NCBI GenBank assembly: GCA_902584995.1
Contig: CACICF010000007.1
Coordinates: 1-64,000 of the forward strand
From: an uncultured Pelagibacteraceae bacterium
GTDB taxonomy: Bacteria; Pseudomonadota; Alphaproteobacteria; Pelagibacterales; Pelagibacteraceae
DNA length: 64,000 nt
Direction: 5' to 3'
In this document: one piece after another, positions 35,686 to 46,361 of the stretch
How the letters are laid out: every line of letters starts with the position of its first letter
Numbering within the stretch: the first letter of the stretch is position 1
The notes under the pieces: generated by a model
Seen by the model: only the letters and a program-made list of their open reading frames with translations
The model's database searches: none
Told to the model about the DNA's origin: nothing
Position numbers and translations under genes: made by a program

Positions 35686-37017
35686 TTACTGGATAGATTT
35701 TTTAATTATATTTACACATAATTTGTTTAAGTTTTTATCCTCTGACTCACTCATAATTCTTATTTTTTGTTCTGTGCCAGATTTTCTTACTAATATTCTA
35801 CCCTTGTCTTTTATAATTTTATTTGCTTCATAAATTGCTTTTTTACATTTAGAGCTGTTAATAATAGATTTATCTTTAACATCTATATTTTCTAATATTT
35901 GAGGAGTGGGATTAAATTTGTTAAAAAGTTCACTCGCTTTTTTTCTTTTTCTTAAAGAAAAAAGAATTTCTAACGCAACTAATAATCCATCACCTGTTGT
36001 AGCAAACTTACCAAGTATTATATGACCTGATTGTTCACCTCCTAAATTAAACTTATTTTTTTTCATTTTTTCTTTAACATATCGATCTCCAACATTTGAT
36101 CTATAAAACTTAATTCCATTTTTTTTAAAAAATTTCTCTAAGCCATAATTAGACATTAATGTGCCAATTACTCCACCTTTTAAAATTTTTTTCCTTTTCC
36201 ATCTCTCCGCTAACATCGCAAGAATTTTATCTCCATCAATAATTTTTCCCTTTTCATCACACACAATTATTCTATCTGCATCACCGTCTAGTGCTATACC
36301 TATGTGTGCCTTTTTTTTTATTGTCATTTGACAGATTTTTTTTGGGTAAGTAGAACCAGACCTAAGATTAATATTTAATCCATTTGGAGAAGTGCCAAAT
36401 TTATAAACCTTAGCCCCTAATGATTTAAACAACTCAGGACCAGCTTTATAACTTGCACCATTAGCACAGTCTAAAACGATTTTAATACCTTTCAAACTAA
36501 ATGAAGAAGGAAAATTTTGTTTTAGAATTTTGATATAATTCTCATTGGCGTCCTCAAGTCTTTTAACTCTTCCTAATTCAATTGGTTTTGAAAGATTTTT
36601 AGCAATCTTTGAGTCAATTAACTTTTCAATTTTTTTTTCAATTTTATCAGATAGTTTAAGTCCATCTGGTCCAAAGAGCTTTAAACCATTATCATAATAC
36701 TGATTGTGAGATGCGGTAATCATTATACCCAAATTTGCTCTCATTTTTTTTGTCAACATAGCTAAACCATTAGTTGGAAGTGGTCCTAGAGTATAAATAT
36801 GCATACCCGCTGATGCTAATCCAGAGACTAATGCTGGTTCTAGTGTATAGCCTGATAACCTGGTATCCTTTGCAATAATTGCTGTTTGTTTACTTTTTTT
36901 TAAATTTTTAAAATATATTCCTGCTGCTAATCCAAATTTAAAAAACATTTCACCATTTATTTTAGTGCCATTAACTTTTCCCCGTATTCCATCAGTTCCA
37001 AAATATTTTTTAACCAT
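35686..37017 (-). CDS. glmM: Phosphoglucosamine mutase
   Basis: YFGTDGIRGKVN; IMITASHNQYYDNGLKLFGPDG. Confidence 0.97.
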   Translation of the reverse strand: MVKKYFGTDGIRGKVNGTKINGEMFFKFGLAAGIYFKNLKKSKQTAIIAKDTRLSGYTLEPALVSGLASAGMHIYTLGPLPTNGLAMLTKKMRANLGIMITASHNQYYDNGLKLFGPDGLKLSDKIEKKIEKLIDSKIAKNLSKPIELGRVKRLEDANENYIKILKQNFPSSFSLKGIKIVLDCANGASYKAGPELFKSLGAKVYKFGTSPNGLNINLRSGSTYPKKICQMTIKKKAHIGIALDGDADRIIVCDEKGKIIDGDKILAMLAERWKRKKILKGGVIGTLMSNYGLEKFFKKNGIKFYRSNVGDRYVKEKMKKNKFNLGGEQSGHIILGKFATTGDGLLVALEILFSLRKRKKASELFNKFNPTPQILENIDVKDKSIINSSKCKKAIYEANKIIKDKGRILVRKSGTEQKIRIMSESEDKNLNKLCVNIIKKSIQ

Positions 37018-37019
37018 TT

Positions 37020-38069
37020 TTAATTTTGTAACTTTTTAAATACCTTAAAAGCCTGATTAATTTCTTTAACATCGTGTACTCTTAAAATTTGAACACCTTG
37101 TAGATATGATTGGATACATGATGATATCGTTCCTCCAAGTCTTTCTTTGGTATCATTTTTTTTAGAAATATCTTTAATAAATCTCTTTCTAGATAATCCT
37201 AACATTATAGGAAGACCTAAAGAATGGAAAATAGAAATATTCTTTAAAAGAGTAATATTATGTTTCAAATTTTTTCCAAATCCAATTCCTGGATCTAATA
37301 TAATATTATTATGTTTAATACCCAGTTTTCTTATATATTTTAATTTTGTTTCAAAGAAATCATATATATCAAGTAAAACGTTTTTATATGATGGTTTGAT
37401 TTGCATATTCTTTGGTGTTCCTTTCATATGGTGAATGATAAATGGTTTTTTTGTTTTTTTTAAAAAGTTTATAGTTTCAGAATCGTAAATTAACCCAGAT
37501 ACATCATTAATAATATCAACTCTTATTTTAGAGGCTTTTTTCATAACAAAACTTTTCCTTGTATCCAAAGAAATCAAACACTTTTTTTTTTTAAAAATTT
37601 TTAAGACTGATTTAATTCTGTCCCACTCTTTAGTAGGGGTAATATCACCTGCCCCAGGTCTTGTAGACTCTCCTCCAATATCGATTATTTTTGCACCATT
37701 TAATAACAAATTATTTACATGTTTTTTAGCTGAATTTTTTTTATTATACTTGCCACCATCAGAAAAACTATCTGGAGTTAAATTAACTATACCCATCAAA
37801 ATTGGGATATCAGACAATGTTAATCTTTTTAGATTTTTTTTTTGTTTTATGTGTTTTAAATCTTTTCTAATTTTAATTTTTAAATTTTTTGAAAGTTTAT
37901 TAACATCTTTGATGTTAATTATTTTGCTTTTGTCCCTATTGATAATTTCTATTTTATCGAAAGAAATTAGGTCACTTCCATTTAAAGGCAGAGATATTTT
38001 TTTTCTAATATTTCTCTGAGATGTTGGGCCAAAATAAAAATTACACGCTCTTGTGTAATATTTTTTCAT
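37020..38069 (-). CDS. folP: Dihydropteroate synthase
   Basis: PILMGIVNLTPDSFSDGGKY; DIGGESTRPGAGDI. Confidence 0.96.
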   Translation of the reverse strand: MKKYYTRACNFYFGPTSQRNIRKKISLPLNGSDLISFDKIEIINRDKSKIINIKDVNKLSKNLKIKIRKDLKHIKQKKNLKRLTLSDIPILMGIVNLTPDSFSDGGKYNKKNSAKKHVNNLLLNGAKIIDIGGESTRPGAGDITPTKEWDRIKSVLKIFKKKKCLISLDTRKSFVMKKASKIRVDIINDVSGLIYDSETINFLKKTKKPFIIHHMKGTPKNMQIKPSYKNVLLDIYDFFETKLKYIRKLGIKHNNIILDPGIGFGKNLKHNITLLKNISIFHSLGLPIMLGLSRKRFIKDISKKNDTKERLGGTISSCIQSYLQGVQILRVHDVKEINQAFKVFKKLQN

Positions 38070-38075
38070 TAAATT

Positions 38076-39968
38076 TTAATGAACAATCTTTGGTTTCAGT
38101 CCCATCGATCCTAAAGCAGAGCTTTGGTCATCTTCCTCTACTTTTAAATCTTCTTTATTTTTTGGATATATGTTTTTATTAACTATGTCCTCGATTTCCT
38201 CACCTGTTAATGTTTCATAAGTTAATAGAGCTTTTGCTACTTTATGAAGATCGTCTATCTTATCTGTTAAAACTTTTTTTGCTCTTTCATATCCCTTATC
38301 AACAAATTTTCTTATCTCACTATCTACTTTTCTTGCAGTCTCTTCTGACATATTTTGTTGTCTTGCAACTGATCTTCCAAGGAAAACTTCCTCCTCATTT
38401 TCACCATATGCGACAGGACCTAATTCTTTACTTAGACCAGCTCTCATTACCATTGCTCTTGCTCTTTTTGTAGCTTGTTCTATGTCACTCGCTGCACCAG
38501 TTGTTACTTTGTCATCTCCAAAAATAATCTCTTCTGCAACTCTTCCACCCATTGCGATAGCCATTTGAGCGTGTAGCTGCTCTCTTGTTTGGGAAACCTC
38601 ATCTCTTTCAGGAAGTTGCATAACCATTCCTAATGCCCTCCCTCTTGGAATTATTGTTGCTTTATGTATTGGGTAGGCTGCTTTTTCGTTAATTGTAACA
38701 ATTGCATGGCCAGCTTCATGGTAAGCTGTTAATTTTTTCTCGTCTTCACTCATCACCATCGATCTTCTCTCTGATCCCATCATTACTTTATCTTTAGCTT
38801 CTTCAAATTCCATATAAGTAACTATTCGTTTATTTTTACGTGCTGCTAGTAAAGCAGCTTCATTTACAAGGTTAGCTAAATCAGCGCCAGAAAATCCAGG
38901 AGTTCCTCTTGCAATTGTTCTCAAATTGACATCTGGAGCCATTGATATTTTTTTAGCATGCACTTTTAAAATTTTTTCCCTACCTATAATATCAGGATTA
39001 GATACGACTACTTGTCTATCAAATCTACCTGGCCTTAACAATGCTGGATCTAAAACATCTGGTCTATTAGTAGCTGCAATTATTATTACCCCTTCATTAG
39101 TATCAAAACCATCCATCTCCACTAGCAATTGATTAAGTGTTTGTTCTCTCTCATCGTTACCACCACCTAAGCCTGCTCCTCTACTTCTCCCAACTGCATC
39201 AATTTCATCAATAAATATGATGCATGGTGAGTGTTTTTTTCCTTGTTCAAACATATCCCTTACTCTTGAGGCTCCAACACCCACAAACATTTCAACAAAG
39301 TCTGAACCTGATATAGTAAAAAAAGGAACTCCAGCTTCACCAGCTATTGCTCTAGCTAATAGTGTTTTACCTGTTCCTGGAGGACCTACCAATAGACATC
39401 CGCGAGGTATTTTCCCACCTAATCGACTAAATTTTTTTGGATCTTTTAAAAATTCAACTACTTCTTCAACTTCTTCTTTAGCTTCCTCAACACCAGCAAC
39501 ATCATTAAACGTAACTTTACCTTTAATCTCATTCATCATTTTGGCTTTTGATTTTCCAAAACCCATTGCTCCACCTTTTCCACCTTGCATCTGTCTCATA
39601 AAGAAAATCCATACTGCAATTAGGAGAAGCATTGGGAACCAAGATAAAAGTATTCCAAATAATGACGGCATTTTCTCTTCTAATGGGCTTGCTGAGATAC
39701 TTACACCTTTGTCACTTAATTTTTGTATTAAGTTTGGATCATCTGGAGCATATGTGTTAAACATTTCCCCATTTGACATTATTCCTTTTATATTTTTTCC
39801 TTGAATTTCTACTTGGACAACTCTACCGTTATCAACTTGCGTAAGAAATTCTGAAAATATTATTGAATTTTTCTGATTCACTGCACCTTGCGGATTTTTG
39901 AACATATTATAAAGTCCAACAGTTAAAATCACTATTACGGCCCACATTGCAAGATTTTTGAAATTCAT
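38076..39968 (-). CDS. ftsH: ATP-dependent zinc metalloprotease FtsH
   Basis: [29 protein letters not shown] zinc motif; SRH region. Confidence 0.98.
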   Translation of the reverse strand: MNFKNLAMWAVIVILTVGLYNMFKNPQGAVNQKNSIIFSEFLTQVDNGRVVQVEIQGKNIKGIMSNGEMFNTYAPDDPNLIQKLSDKGVSISASPLEEKMPSLFGILLSWFPMLLLIAVWIFFMRQMQGGKGGAMGFGKSKAKMMNEIKGKVTFNDVAGVEEAKEEVEEVVEFLKDPKKFSRLGGKIPRGCLLVGPPGTGKTLLARAIAGEAGVPFFTISGSDFVEMFVGVGASRVRDMFEQGKKHSPCIIFIDEIDAVGRSRGAGLGGGNDEREQTLNQLLVEMDGFDTNEGVIIIAATNRPDVLDPALLRPGRFDRQVVVSNPDIIGREKILKVHAKKISMAPDVNLRTIARGTPGFSGADLANLVNEAALLAARKNKRIVTYMEFEEAKDKVMMGSERRSMVMSEDEKKLTAYHEAGHAIVTINEKAAYPIHKATIIPRGRALGMVMQLPERDEVSQTREQLHAQMAIAMGGRVAEEIIFGDDKVTTGAASDIEQATKRARAMVMRAGLSKELGPVAYGENEEEVFLGRSVARQQNMSEETARKVDSEIRKFVDKGYERAKKVLTDKIDDLHKVAKALLTYETLTGEEIEDIVNKNIYPKNKEDLKVEEDDQSSALGSMGLKPKIVH

Positions 39969-39975
39969 AAGTGTA

Positions 39976-40003
39976 AATTAAGAATTATTATAAATTTGAC
40001 AAG
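39976..40003 (-). promoter_or_regulatory. Candidate RpoH-type promoter for ftsH (CTTG-N17-CTTAATT)
   Basis: Minus-strand CTTG 40000-40003 and CTTAATT 39976-39982, exact 17-bp spacer; one mismatch to CYTATnT. Confidence 0.45.
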
Positions 40004-40033
40004 TGCCAATTTGTGCCAATTTTAGGTATTTTG

Positions 40034-41080
40034 CTATTTTTCTTGAGAAATAATGACTGATTTCTCTATTTTTTGAATTGTACATCCTGAAAGTGTTTTT
40101 TTTATGTAAATTCTTGGAGATCTCAAATGTTTAATTAAATTTTCAATTTTGGCTCCTCTAGCATAATTTAATTTATTTCCAACTTTTTGTAAAAGTTCTG
40201 AAAATGATCTAAAGACAATTTCATTTGGTTGATTGAAAAAGTCTTTTTTTAAAATTACGGACTTTGTAAATTTTAAGTAACTTGAATTGTCGTAAATATT
40301 TTTTTTTACAAAATAATCAACAGCATAATTACTCGCGCTTAAATTATTTAAAGACATTTTAAATTTTTTAAAAGTTAGACCCTCCTCTTCCAATTTCTTA
40401 ATCATTTTTCTTATTTTAACTCTCATAAATTTATCATCTTGATTTGAAGGATCTTGAACACAGAAATTAAAAGTTTTTTTAACAATATAGACTAAATCTT
40501 TCTTAGATACATTGATTAAAGGCCTTAAAGTAAAAATTTTATCATTAAAATTTACCTTTGATTTAATTTTATTAAAAGAGATTAAGCCCTTTAAACCTGA
40601 ACCTCTTAATAATCTAATAAAAAAATTCTCCAATAAATCATCTCTATGATGTGCGGTCAAAGCAGTATCGATTTTTTTAACTAAGCTTTTTTCAAATATT
40701 AATTTATATCTGTTGTTTCGAGCAAATGATTGCAAATTCGATGATCTTTTCTTTTTAAAAGTAAGTATTTCACAGCTAATTTTGAATTGTTTTAGTTTTT
40801 TTTTTACAAGATTGGCCTCATTCGTAGAGTTTTCTCTTAATTTATGATCAACAATAAAAAAGTAAACTTTTTTCTTTTTTTCTAAAGAATAGCATTTTGC
40901 TAAAAATGTTAAAGCTATACTGTCTTCTCCTCCAGATACAGCAACACAAAAATTATTTGAAATATGACTAGATAAATTTTTTTTAAAAGTTAAATAAACA
41001 TTTCTTATTCTTGGATCTTCTAATTTTTTTAAATAAAAATTATGAATTTTCTTTTTTGCACTCAAATTCTTTTTCTTCAT
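40034..41080 (-). CDS. tilS: tRNA(Ile)-lysidine synthase (start revised from 41116)
   Basis: PP-loop AVSGGEDSIALTFLAK; HHRDDLLENFFIRLLRGSGLKGL. Confidence 0.94.
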   Translation of the reverse strand: MKKKNLSAKKKIHNFYLKKLEDPRIRNVYLTFKKNLSSHISNNFCVAVSGGEDSIALTFLAKCYSLEKKKKVYFFIVDHKLRENSTNEANLVKKKLKQFKISCEILTFKKKRSSNLQSFARNNRYKLIFEKSLVKKIDTALTAHHRDDLLENFFIRLLRGSGLKGLISFNKIKSKVNFNDKIFTLRPLINVSKKDLVYIVKKTFNFCVQDPSNQDDKFMRVKIRKMIKKLEEEGLTFKKFKMSLNNLSASNYAVDYFVKKNIYDNSSYLKFTKSVILKKDFFNQPNEIVFRSFSELLQKVGNKLNYARGAKIENLIKHLRSPRIYIKKTLSGCTIQKIEKSVIISQEK

Positions 41081-42059
41081 AATACTTTGCTTTTTGAAGT
41101 ACAGATTGAGTTGCATCAGGATACTGTTTTTTAACTCCTGCGATCATCAAGCATCCTTGATCTTTTTCTCCCATCTGAACCAATGATACTCCTAGTTTTA
41201 ATAAATTCTCGGGAGCAATTTTGCTTTTTGGATATTTTTGATATCCCTCCAAATAAGCAGTCGCAGCATCAGTGTACATTTGTCTTATTCTATATGTTTC
41301 AGCGTACCAATACTGTGCATTGCCTGACAATTCATTATCAGGATTTGTTAAAACAAATTCTCTAAAAGCTTTTTCCGCATTTTCATAATCTCCAACTTTT
41401 AGAAAGTTTCTTGCAAATTGATACTGTTCTTTAGGACTTGCGTCTGGTAATAATTTCTCCTCAGCGTTAAAAACTTCAGAAATTATAGTCTCTGTTTGTT
41501 CTACAGTTTCAATTACCTGTTTCTTGTCACTTGTAGTCATATCTTTATAAGATAGCTCACCAAGTGATTGGGGTTCTGAAGTGCCAGGTAATATGTTTGT
41601 TTTATTATTTTCTTCGTTTGTTAATGATTTCTCAGTTTTAGGTAATGAAGTAAGAGAATTATTATTAGTATTGTTTATCGAATTTTTTTCAATTTGCTCA
41701 AATCTTAATTGATTATCTTGTTGAACTTTTGAAAGTTTATTTGAAAGTTTATCTAATTTAAAATTAATTTCCTCAAATTTGTTTGTTAAATCTTGAAATT
41801 GCAATTCTATATCATTTAATTTTAATAGATGTTTTGTTAAAGCTTGCTCTGCTTCTTTAGTAGATGCTCTTTGATTTGTGTTAGTATCAGTGCTTTCAGA
41901 AAATGATTGAGAATAGACAGCTCTTTCTAAAGTTCTTAGATCTTTTTGAATATTTTCTAAGATATCGCTTACATCTAGTTCTTCAGAATATAAAATATTT
42001 GCTGAAAAAAATAAAAATGAAATAAAGTTAATTAAAATTAACTTAATTAATAGTTTCAT
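41040..42059 (-). CDS. cpoB: Tol-Pal system protein YbgF/CpoB (TPR)
   Basis: Signal peptide, coiled coil, C-terminal TPR (EQYQFARNFLKVGDYENAEKAFREFVLTNP); downstream of pal. Confidence 0.9.
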   Translation of the reverse strand: MKLLIKLILINFISFLFFSANILYSEELDVSDILENIQKDLRTLERAVYSQSFSESTDTNTNQRASTKEAEQALTKHLLKLNDIELQFQDLTNKFEEINFKLDKLSNKLSKVQQDNQLRFEQIEKNSINNTNNNSLTSLPKTEKSLTNEENNKTNILPGTSEPQSLGELSYKDMTTSDKKQVIETVEQTETIISEVFNAEEKLLPDASPKEQYQFARNFLKVGDYENAEKAFREFVLTNPDNELSGNAQYWYAETYRIRQMYTDAATAYLEGYQKYPKSKIAPENLLKLGVSLVQMGEKDQGCLMIAGVKKQYPDATQSVLQKAKYYEEKEFECKKENS

Positions 42060-42085
42060 ATAAACATTAGTAATTATAATAATGG

Positions 42086-42122
42086 CAAAAAGAAGACCCT
42101 AGCATTTTAATGCTAGAGTCTT
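42086..42122 (-). terminator. Rho-independent terminator downstream of pal
   Basis: Minus strand AAGACTCTAGCA-TTAAAA-TGCTAGGGTCTT (12-bp stem with one G-T) followed by CTTTTTG, 12 bp after the pal stop. Confidence 0.85.
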
Positions 42123-42134
42123 ATAGAATTGATT

Positions 42135-42686
42135 TTAGTTTGCTTTTACTGTTACAGATCTTCTGTTTTTTGACCATGAAAGCGGATTTGAGCCTGAGTC
42201 CACAGGTCTCTCTTTACCATAACTCAAAACTTTTATTCGATCAGATGAAACTCCGTAAGTCATAAGATAATCTTTTGCGGCATTAGCTCTTCGTTCTCCT
42301 AGAGCTAAGTTGTATTCTCTTGTTCCTCTCTCATCTGCATGACCTTCAACTACAACAGTTACATTTGGATTTTGTCTTAACCAGGCTGCTTGCTTTCTAA
42401 GAGTCTCTCTAGAAGCTGTTGTTAATATTGTTTCATTTGTCGCAAAGAATACTCTGTCTGGAACTCCACTTGCTAGCTCTTTAACGGTATCAGAACCAAT
42501 GTATACGTCACCCTGCATTAACGCATCCAATTTTTCAATTGGATCTGCTTTTTGAGTCTCGGCAGCTTTAGTACTGCTTGATGTTGACTCTGTTGTTTTA
42601 ACAGACTTCTTAGTTGCACATGCAGTTACAATTATACCGAATATAACAACTAGAAATGCATTTTTTAAAATTTTGCTTAGATTCAT
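42135..42686 (-). CDS. pal: Peptidoglycan-associated lipoprotein
   Basis: Lipobox-like VTACATKK; OmpA-like VVEGHADERGTREYNLALGERRANAAKDYL. Confidence 0.96.
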   Translation of the reverse strand: MNLSKILKNAFLVVIFGIIVTACATKKSVKTTESTSSSTKAAETQKADPIEKLDALMQGDVYIGSDTVKELASGVPDRVFFATNETILTTASRETLRKQAAWLRQNPNVTVVVEGHADERGTREYNLALGERRANAAKDYLMTYGVSSDRIKVLSYGKERPVDSGSNPLSWSKNRRSVTVKAN

Positions 42687-42780
42687 TTTTGCTCCTTAAA
42701 TAGAATATTATGAATTAATCATTTAATTAGATGTTTTGTCCACAAAAATCAACCTAATTTAATAAAATCCTTAATTTTCT

Positions 42781-44145
42781 TTAATTTCCTAACAAAGATG
42801 ACCAAGACGGGTCAGAGGCATCAGTCTCAGTTTTTACCAACCTCTCGTTGTATCCTGTTAAATCAATAGACCACAATTTTGCTGAAAATCCCTGACCTTC
42901 ATCATCAGTTTTTGTTTCTCTATAAAATATGATAATTCTCCCATTTGGAGACCATGAAGGTGCTTCTTGATAAAAATTCTCTGTAAGTAACCTTTCTCCA
43001 GATCCATCTGTTCTCATTACACCAATAAAAAATTTTCCTTTGTGTAATTTTGTAAAAGCTATCAAGTCTCCTCTTGGCGACCACACAGGTGTACCATAAA
43101 TACCTTTGCCAAATGATATTCTTTTTACTTTAGACCCATCACTTCTCATCACATAAATTTGCTGATAACCACTTCTGTCTGAATTGAATGTAATAAATTT
43201 TCCATCAGGTGAGTATGAGGGTGAAGTATCTATTGATGGATGATCAGTTAATTTTTCTTGAATATTTGTCTCTAAATCTCTAACCCAAATTTCTGAATTT
43301 CCATCTTTTGCTAAACTCATTATTAGTTTTTTTCCATCAGGAGAAAATCTTGGAGCAAATGTCATACCTCTAAAATCACCTACAACTTTCTGCTCACCTG
43401 TTTGAAGGTTTACTATATACACTCTAGGCATATTTTTAAAGTAAGACATGTAAGTTATAATTTTATCATCGGCTGGGTTAAACCTTGGAGTTAATACTAA
43501 TTCGTTTCCTAGTGTTATATACTTCGTATTAAAACCATCTTGATCCATCAAAGCTAACTTTTTAACTCTTTGTGTTTTTGGCCCCTCTTCGGCTACATAA
43601 ATTATTCTGGTATCAAAATAACCATTTTCACCAGTTAGGCGTTCATATACCTTATCAGAAATTTTATGACCAACTCTTCTCCAAGAGCGCGGGGTTGTAG
43701 TTAAAGAAAAACCATCCACCATTTTAGCACCTAACACATCCCAAAGTTTAAACTCAACATTTATGTAATCTTTATCATTAATTATTTTAGATGTAACTTT
43801 TCCTGTTATTAAAACTTGAGATTTGATCAACTTCCAGTCTTCGAACCTAGGTTTTAAATGTGCAATATCTGGTTTTTGTAAAAATGCCTCTTTATCAATT
43901 GCATCAAATAAACCGGTCTTTTCTAAATTATTTTCTATAACTTTTGATATCTCTAAACCTAAATTGTTAATGTTCAAAATCTTATCAATTTTATCTCTAG
44001 TATCTTCATTTGAAAAAAATGGTGATACAGAGATAGGCATAGGATCAAGATTTCCTCTTGTTATATCAATTTCTACTAGTGAAAAACTAATACTTGGTTT
44101 TAAAATTGAATAAATAAGAAATATTAAAAATAATTTTTTTTTCAT
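42781..44145 (-). CDS. tolB: Tol-Pal system beta-propeller protein TolB
   Basis: Repeated FSPDGKK / SYSPDGKFITFNSDRSGYQQIYVM / WSPRGDLIAF blades. Confidence 0.96.
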   Translation of the reverse strand: MKKKLFLIFLIYSILKPSISFSLVEIDITRGNLDPMPISVSPFFSNEDTRDKIDKILNINNLGLEISKVIENNLEKTGLFDAIDKEAFLQKPDIAHLKPRFEDWKLIKSQVLITGKVTSKIINDKDYINVEFKLWDVLGAKMVDGFSLTTTPRSWRRVGHKISDKVYERLTGENGYFDTRIIYVAEEGPKTQRVKKLALMDQDGFNTKYITLGNELVLTPRFNPADDKIITYMSYFKNMPRVYIVNLQTGEQKVVGDFRGMTFAPRFSPDGKKLIMSLAKDGNSEIWVRDLETNIQEKLTDHPSIDTSPSYSPDGKFITFNSDRSGYQQIYVMRSDGSKVKRISFGKGIYGTPVWSPRGDLIAFTKLHKGKFFIGVMRTDGSGERLLTENFYQEAPSWSPNGRIIIFYRETKTDDEGQGFSAKLWSIDLTGYNERLVKTETDASDPSWSSLLGN

Positions 44146-45209
44146 TCACCAACCATCATTCCTTCTGGGTTAAATCTTAGTATCATAGTGCTCCAATTTT
44201 CATAGGTTTTGGGTGGAAGATTTCTTATCGGGTTGCATTTTAATATCGCTCTATCTACTGCCTCTGCAAATATTCTGTATTTACTATCTGTTCCCATTCT
44301 ATTTCTCTCCAAAATTTCTCTACTCTTTACTCTTCCATTCTTTTCTAAATCAAGTTTGACTGTAACTAAATAATTATTTTTTTTATATTCAGCTCCCATT
44401 GGTGGTGACCAGCAATCTTTATACTGCATCTGAATAGAATATTCAGTTGTGACAGACAGTTTTGTTAATTTCATTGATTTATCCTCAGATTGGGTAATAC
44501 CATCAGTTTTTTTTTTTACCTCTCCAACATTTTCATATTGTTTTGCAATTAAACCCTTAATTAAATCAACGTCCACCTCTTTTTTTTCATATTCGGAAGC
44601 TTGAATAGCTTTATCCTCTTTAGATGGTTTTATTTTTTTTACGAATTCCTTAATAACTAAATCTTTTTCTAACTCTATTTCAATTTTTTTCTTCTTTTCT
44701 TTTTTAACTACTGTTTTTTTATTTTCTTTAGATGGTTGTTGCTCACTTTCTTGTTTTGTTTCAATTTTTTCAATTTTTTTATCAGGCAAAGGAATTGTTT
44801 CAGATTTATCAAGTTTAACTTGCTCTTGTTTTTTTTCAGGAACAGGTACCTTTTTAGACTTTGATAAGTCTATTTCATCTTTTTGGTTATCCAATTTTGC
44901 TTGTTTTTTTATTTCCTGCTCAACTTCTTTTGGAGGTGCTTGTTCAGAAAGTAGTTTTTTATTATCAGTTTTAACTTTTTCAATAATCTTAGCTGCTTTA
45001 GGCGCATATGGAATATTCATTTGTTCAGAAATTTGAATTAATTCAACAGAAATGCTTGGAAGTAATTCTATTGGTTTTTTTGCTACAAAGGGAAGTGCTA
45101 TAATTGTTACCATTAATATCGTACCATGAAATAAAATAGAAAATAACATTCCATAAGAAAAATTATTATATATATTTGGAATGCCAATTAATGCTAATTT
45201 ATTTAACAA
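44142..45209 (-). CDS. tolA: TolA-like protein
   Basis: N-terminal TM, Lys/Glu-rich linker, TonB/TolA-like C-terminus; between tolR and tolB. Confidence 0.85.
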   Translation of the reverse strand: MLNKLALIGIPNIYNNFSYGMLFSILFHGTILMVTIIALPFVAKKPIELLPSISVELIQISEQMNIPYAPKAAKIIEKVKTDNKKLLSEQAPPKEVEQEIKKQAKLDNQKDEIDLSKSKKVPVPEKKQEQVKLDKSETIPLPDKKIEKIETKQESEQQPSKENKKTVVKKEKKKKIEIELEKDLVIKEFVKKIKPSKEDKAIQASEYEKKEVDVDLIKGLIAKQYENVGEVKKKTDGITQSEDKSMKLTKLSVTTEYSIQMQYKDCWSPPMGAEYKKNNYLVTVKLDLEKNGRVKSREILERNRMGTDSKYRIFAEAVDRAILKCNPIRNLPPKTYENWSTMILRFNPEGMMVGE

Positions 45210-45211
45210 GT

Positions 45212-45628
45212 TTATCTCTCTTTATATGGTTCAGATATTAAGGCAACTTTAGTGAATCCTGAGCCTGAGAGTTTGCCCATTACTTCTAATACTCTTCCAT
45301 AGTTAATTGTTTTATCACCTCTTACGTATATTCTGGTGTCAGTTCTGTTCTTAGAAACTGCTAAAATCTTTTTTATTAAGTTATCAAATTCAATTTTAGT
45401 TTCTTGAATAAAGACCTCCCCTTTAGAATTTATAGTTAATGTAAGTGGTTCACTTTCTTCCGGTAAAGAGTCCGCTGAACTTTCTGGTAGATCAACTTGA
45501 ACCCCAACAGTTAGTAGTGGGGCTGTAACCATGAAAATAATTAGAAGGACAAGCATTACATCAACAAAAGGAGTGACGTTAATTTCACTCATCGGTTCTC
45601 TATCTGAACGATTAAACTTAAATGCCAT
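45212..45628 (-). CDS. tolR: TolR/ExbD-family protein
   Basis: MSEINVTPFVDVMLVLLIIFMVTAPLLTVGVQVDLP. Confidence 0.96.
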   Translation of the reverse strand: MAFKFNRSDREPMSEINVTPFVDVMLVLLIIFMVTAPLLTVGVQVDLPESSADSLPEESEPLTLTINSKGEVFIQETKIEFDNLIKKILAVSKNRTDTRIYVRGDKTINYGRVLEVMGKLSGSGFTKVALISEPYKER

Positions 45629-45629
45629 T

Positions 45630-46304
45630 TTAGATTATTGAGATAAATCTTTTTGAAAAGTTCTCTAATTTTTGTGAATATTTTTTTGAGTCGTTTCCAA
45701 ATTTGTTGTATGCAATTACTGCTGGTATTGCAGCTAATAACCCTAGAGCAGTTGCAAATAGAGCTTCAGCAATACCTGGTGCAACAATAGCTAGGCTTGT
45801 ATTTCTTGATATAGCAATTGATTGGAAAGAATTCATTATTCCCCATACTGTTCCAAATAATCCAATAAATGGAGCAGTCGAGCCAACTGTTGCAAGAAAA
45901 GTAAATTTATTGTTTACAATATTCATTTGCTTTTCAATGTTTACTTCTAAAATATTTTCAAGTCTTTGACTTATATTTGTTTTTGATCTTGATTTCATTA
46001 CGGCTTGCATTGAATCTTTAAATAATCGTGCCATTGGATTATCCAATGAAGCGGGAAGACTATTATAAAATGTTTCAGCTGACTTTGACTTCCAAAACCT
46101 TTCTTCAAAATCTTCAGAGTCTTTATTAATTTTTCTAAACATTAAAATTTTATCAAAAATTATTGCCCAAGAATAAATTGAACTGGCAATTAATATAATA
46201 ATCACAGATTTAACTACAAAATCTGCTCTCAAAAATAAACTTAAAATTGAAAAATCTGTATTGCTTGCTAGCCCAACTGCTTGAGAAGTTATATCAGCAT
46301 CCAT
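45630..46304 (-). CDS. tolQ: TolQ/ExbB proton channel protein
   Basis: FLATVGSTAPFIGLFGTVWGIMNSFQSIA. Confidence 0.96.
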   Translation of the reverse strand: MDADITSQAVGLASNTDFSILSLFLRADFVVKSVIIILIASSIYSWAIIFDKILMFRKINKDSEDFEERFWKSKSAETFYNSLPASLDNPMARLFKDSMQAVMKSRSKTNISQRLENILEVNIEKQMNIVNNKFTFLATVGSTAPFIGLFGTVWGIMNSFQSIAISRNTSLAIVAPGIAEALFATALGLLAAIPAVIAYNKFGNDSKKYSQKLENFSKRFISII

Positions 46305-46361
46305 CCATTTGATTTCACACTAAAATGTGTCATGAATTTGACTAACTGGGTGACCTTTAGT

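Noticed and set aside
39217-39804. 195-aa plus-strand ORF opposite ftsH
   Set aside because: Shadow ORF antisense to the FtsH AAA domain; no recognisable motifs
40003-40021. Sigma-54 promoter from TTGGCACAAATTGGCAC upstream of ftsH
   Set aside because: GG-to-GC spacing is 9 rather than 10 and no TTGCW element follows; I treat it as a direct repeat instead
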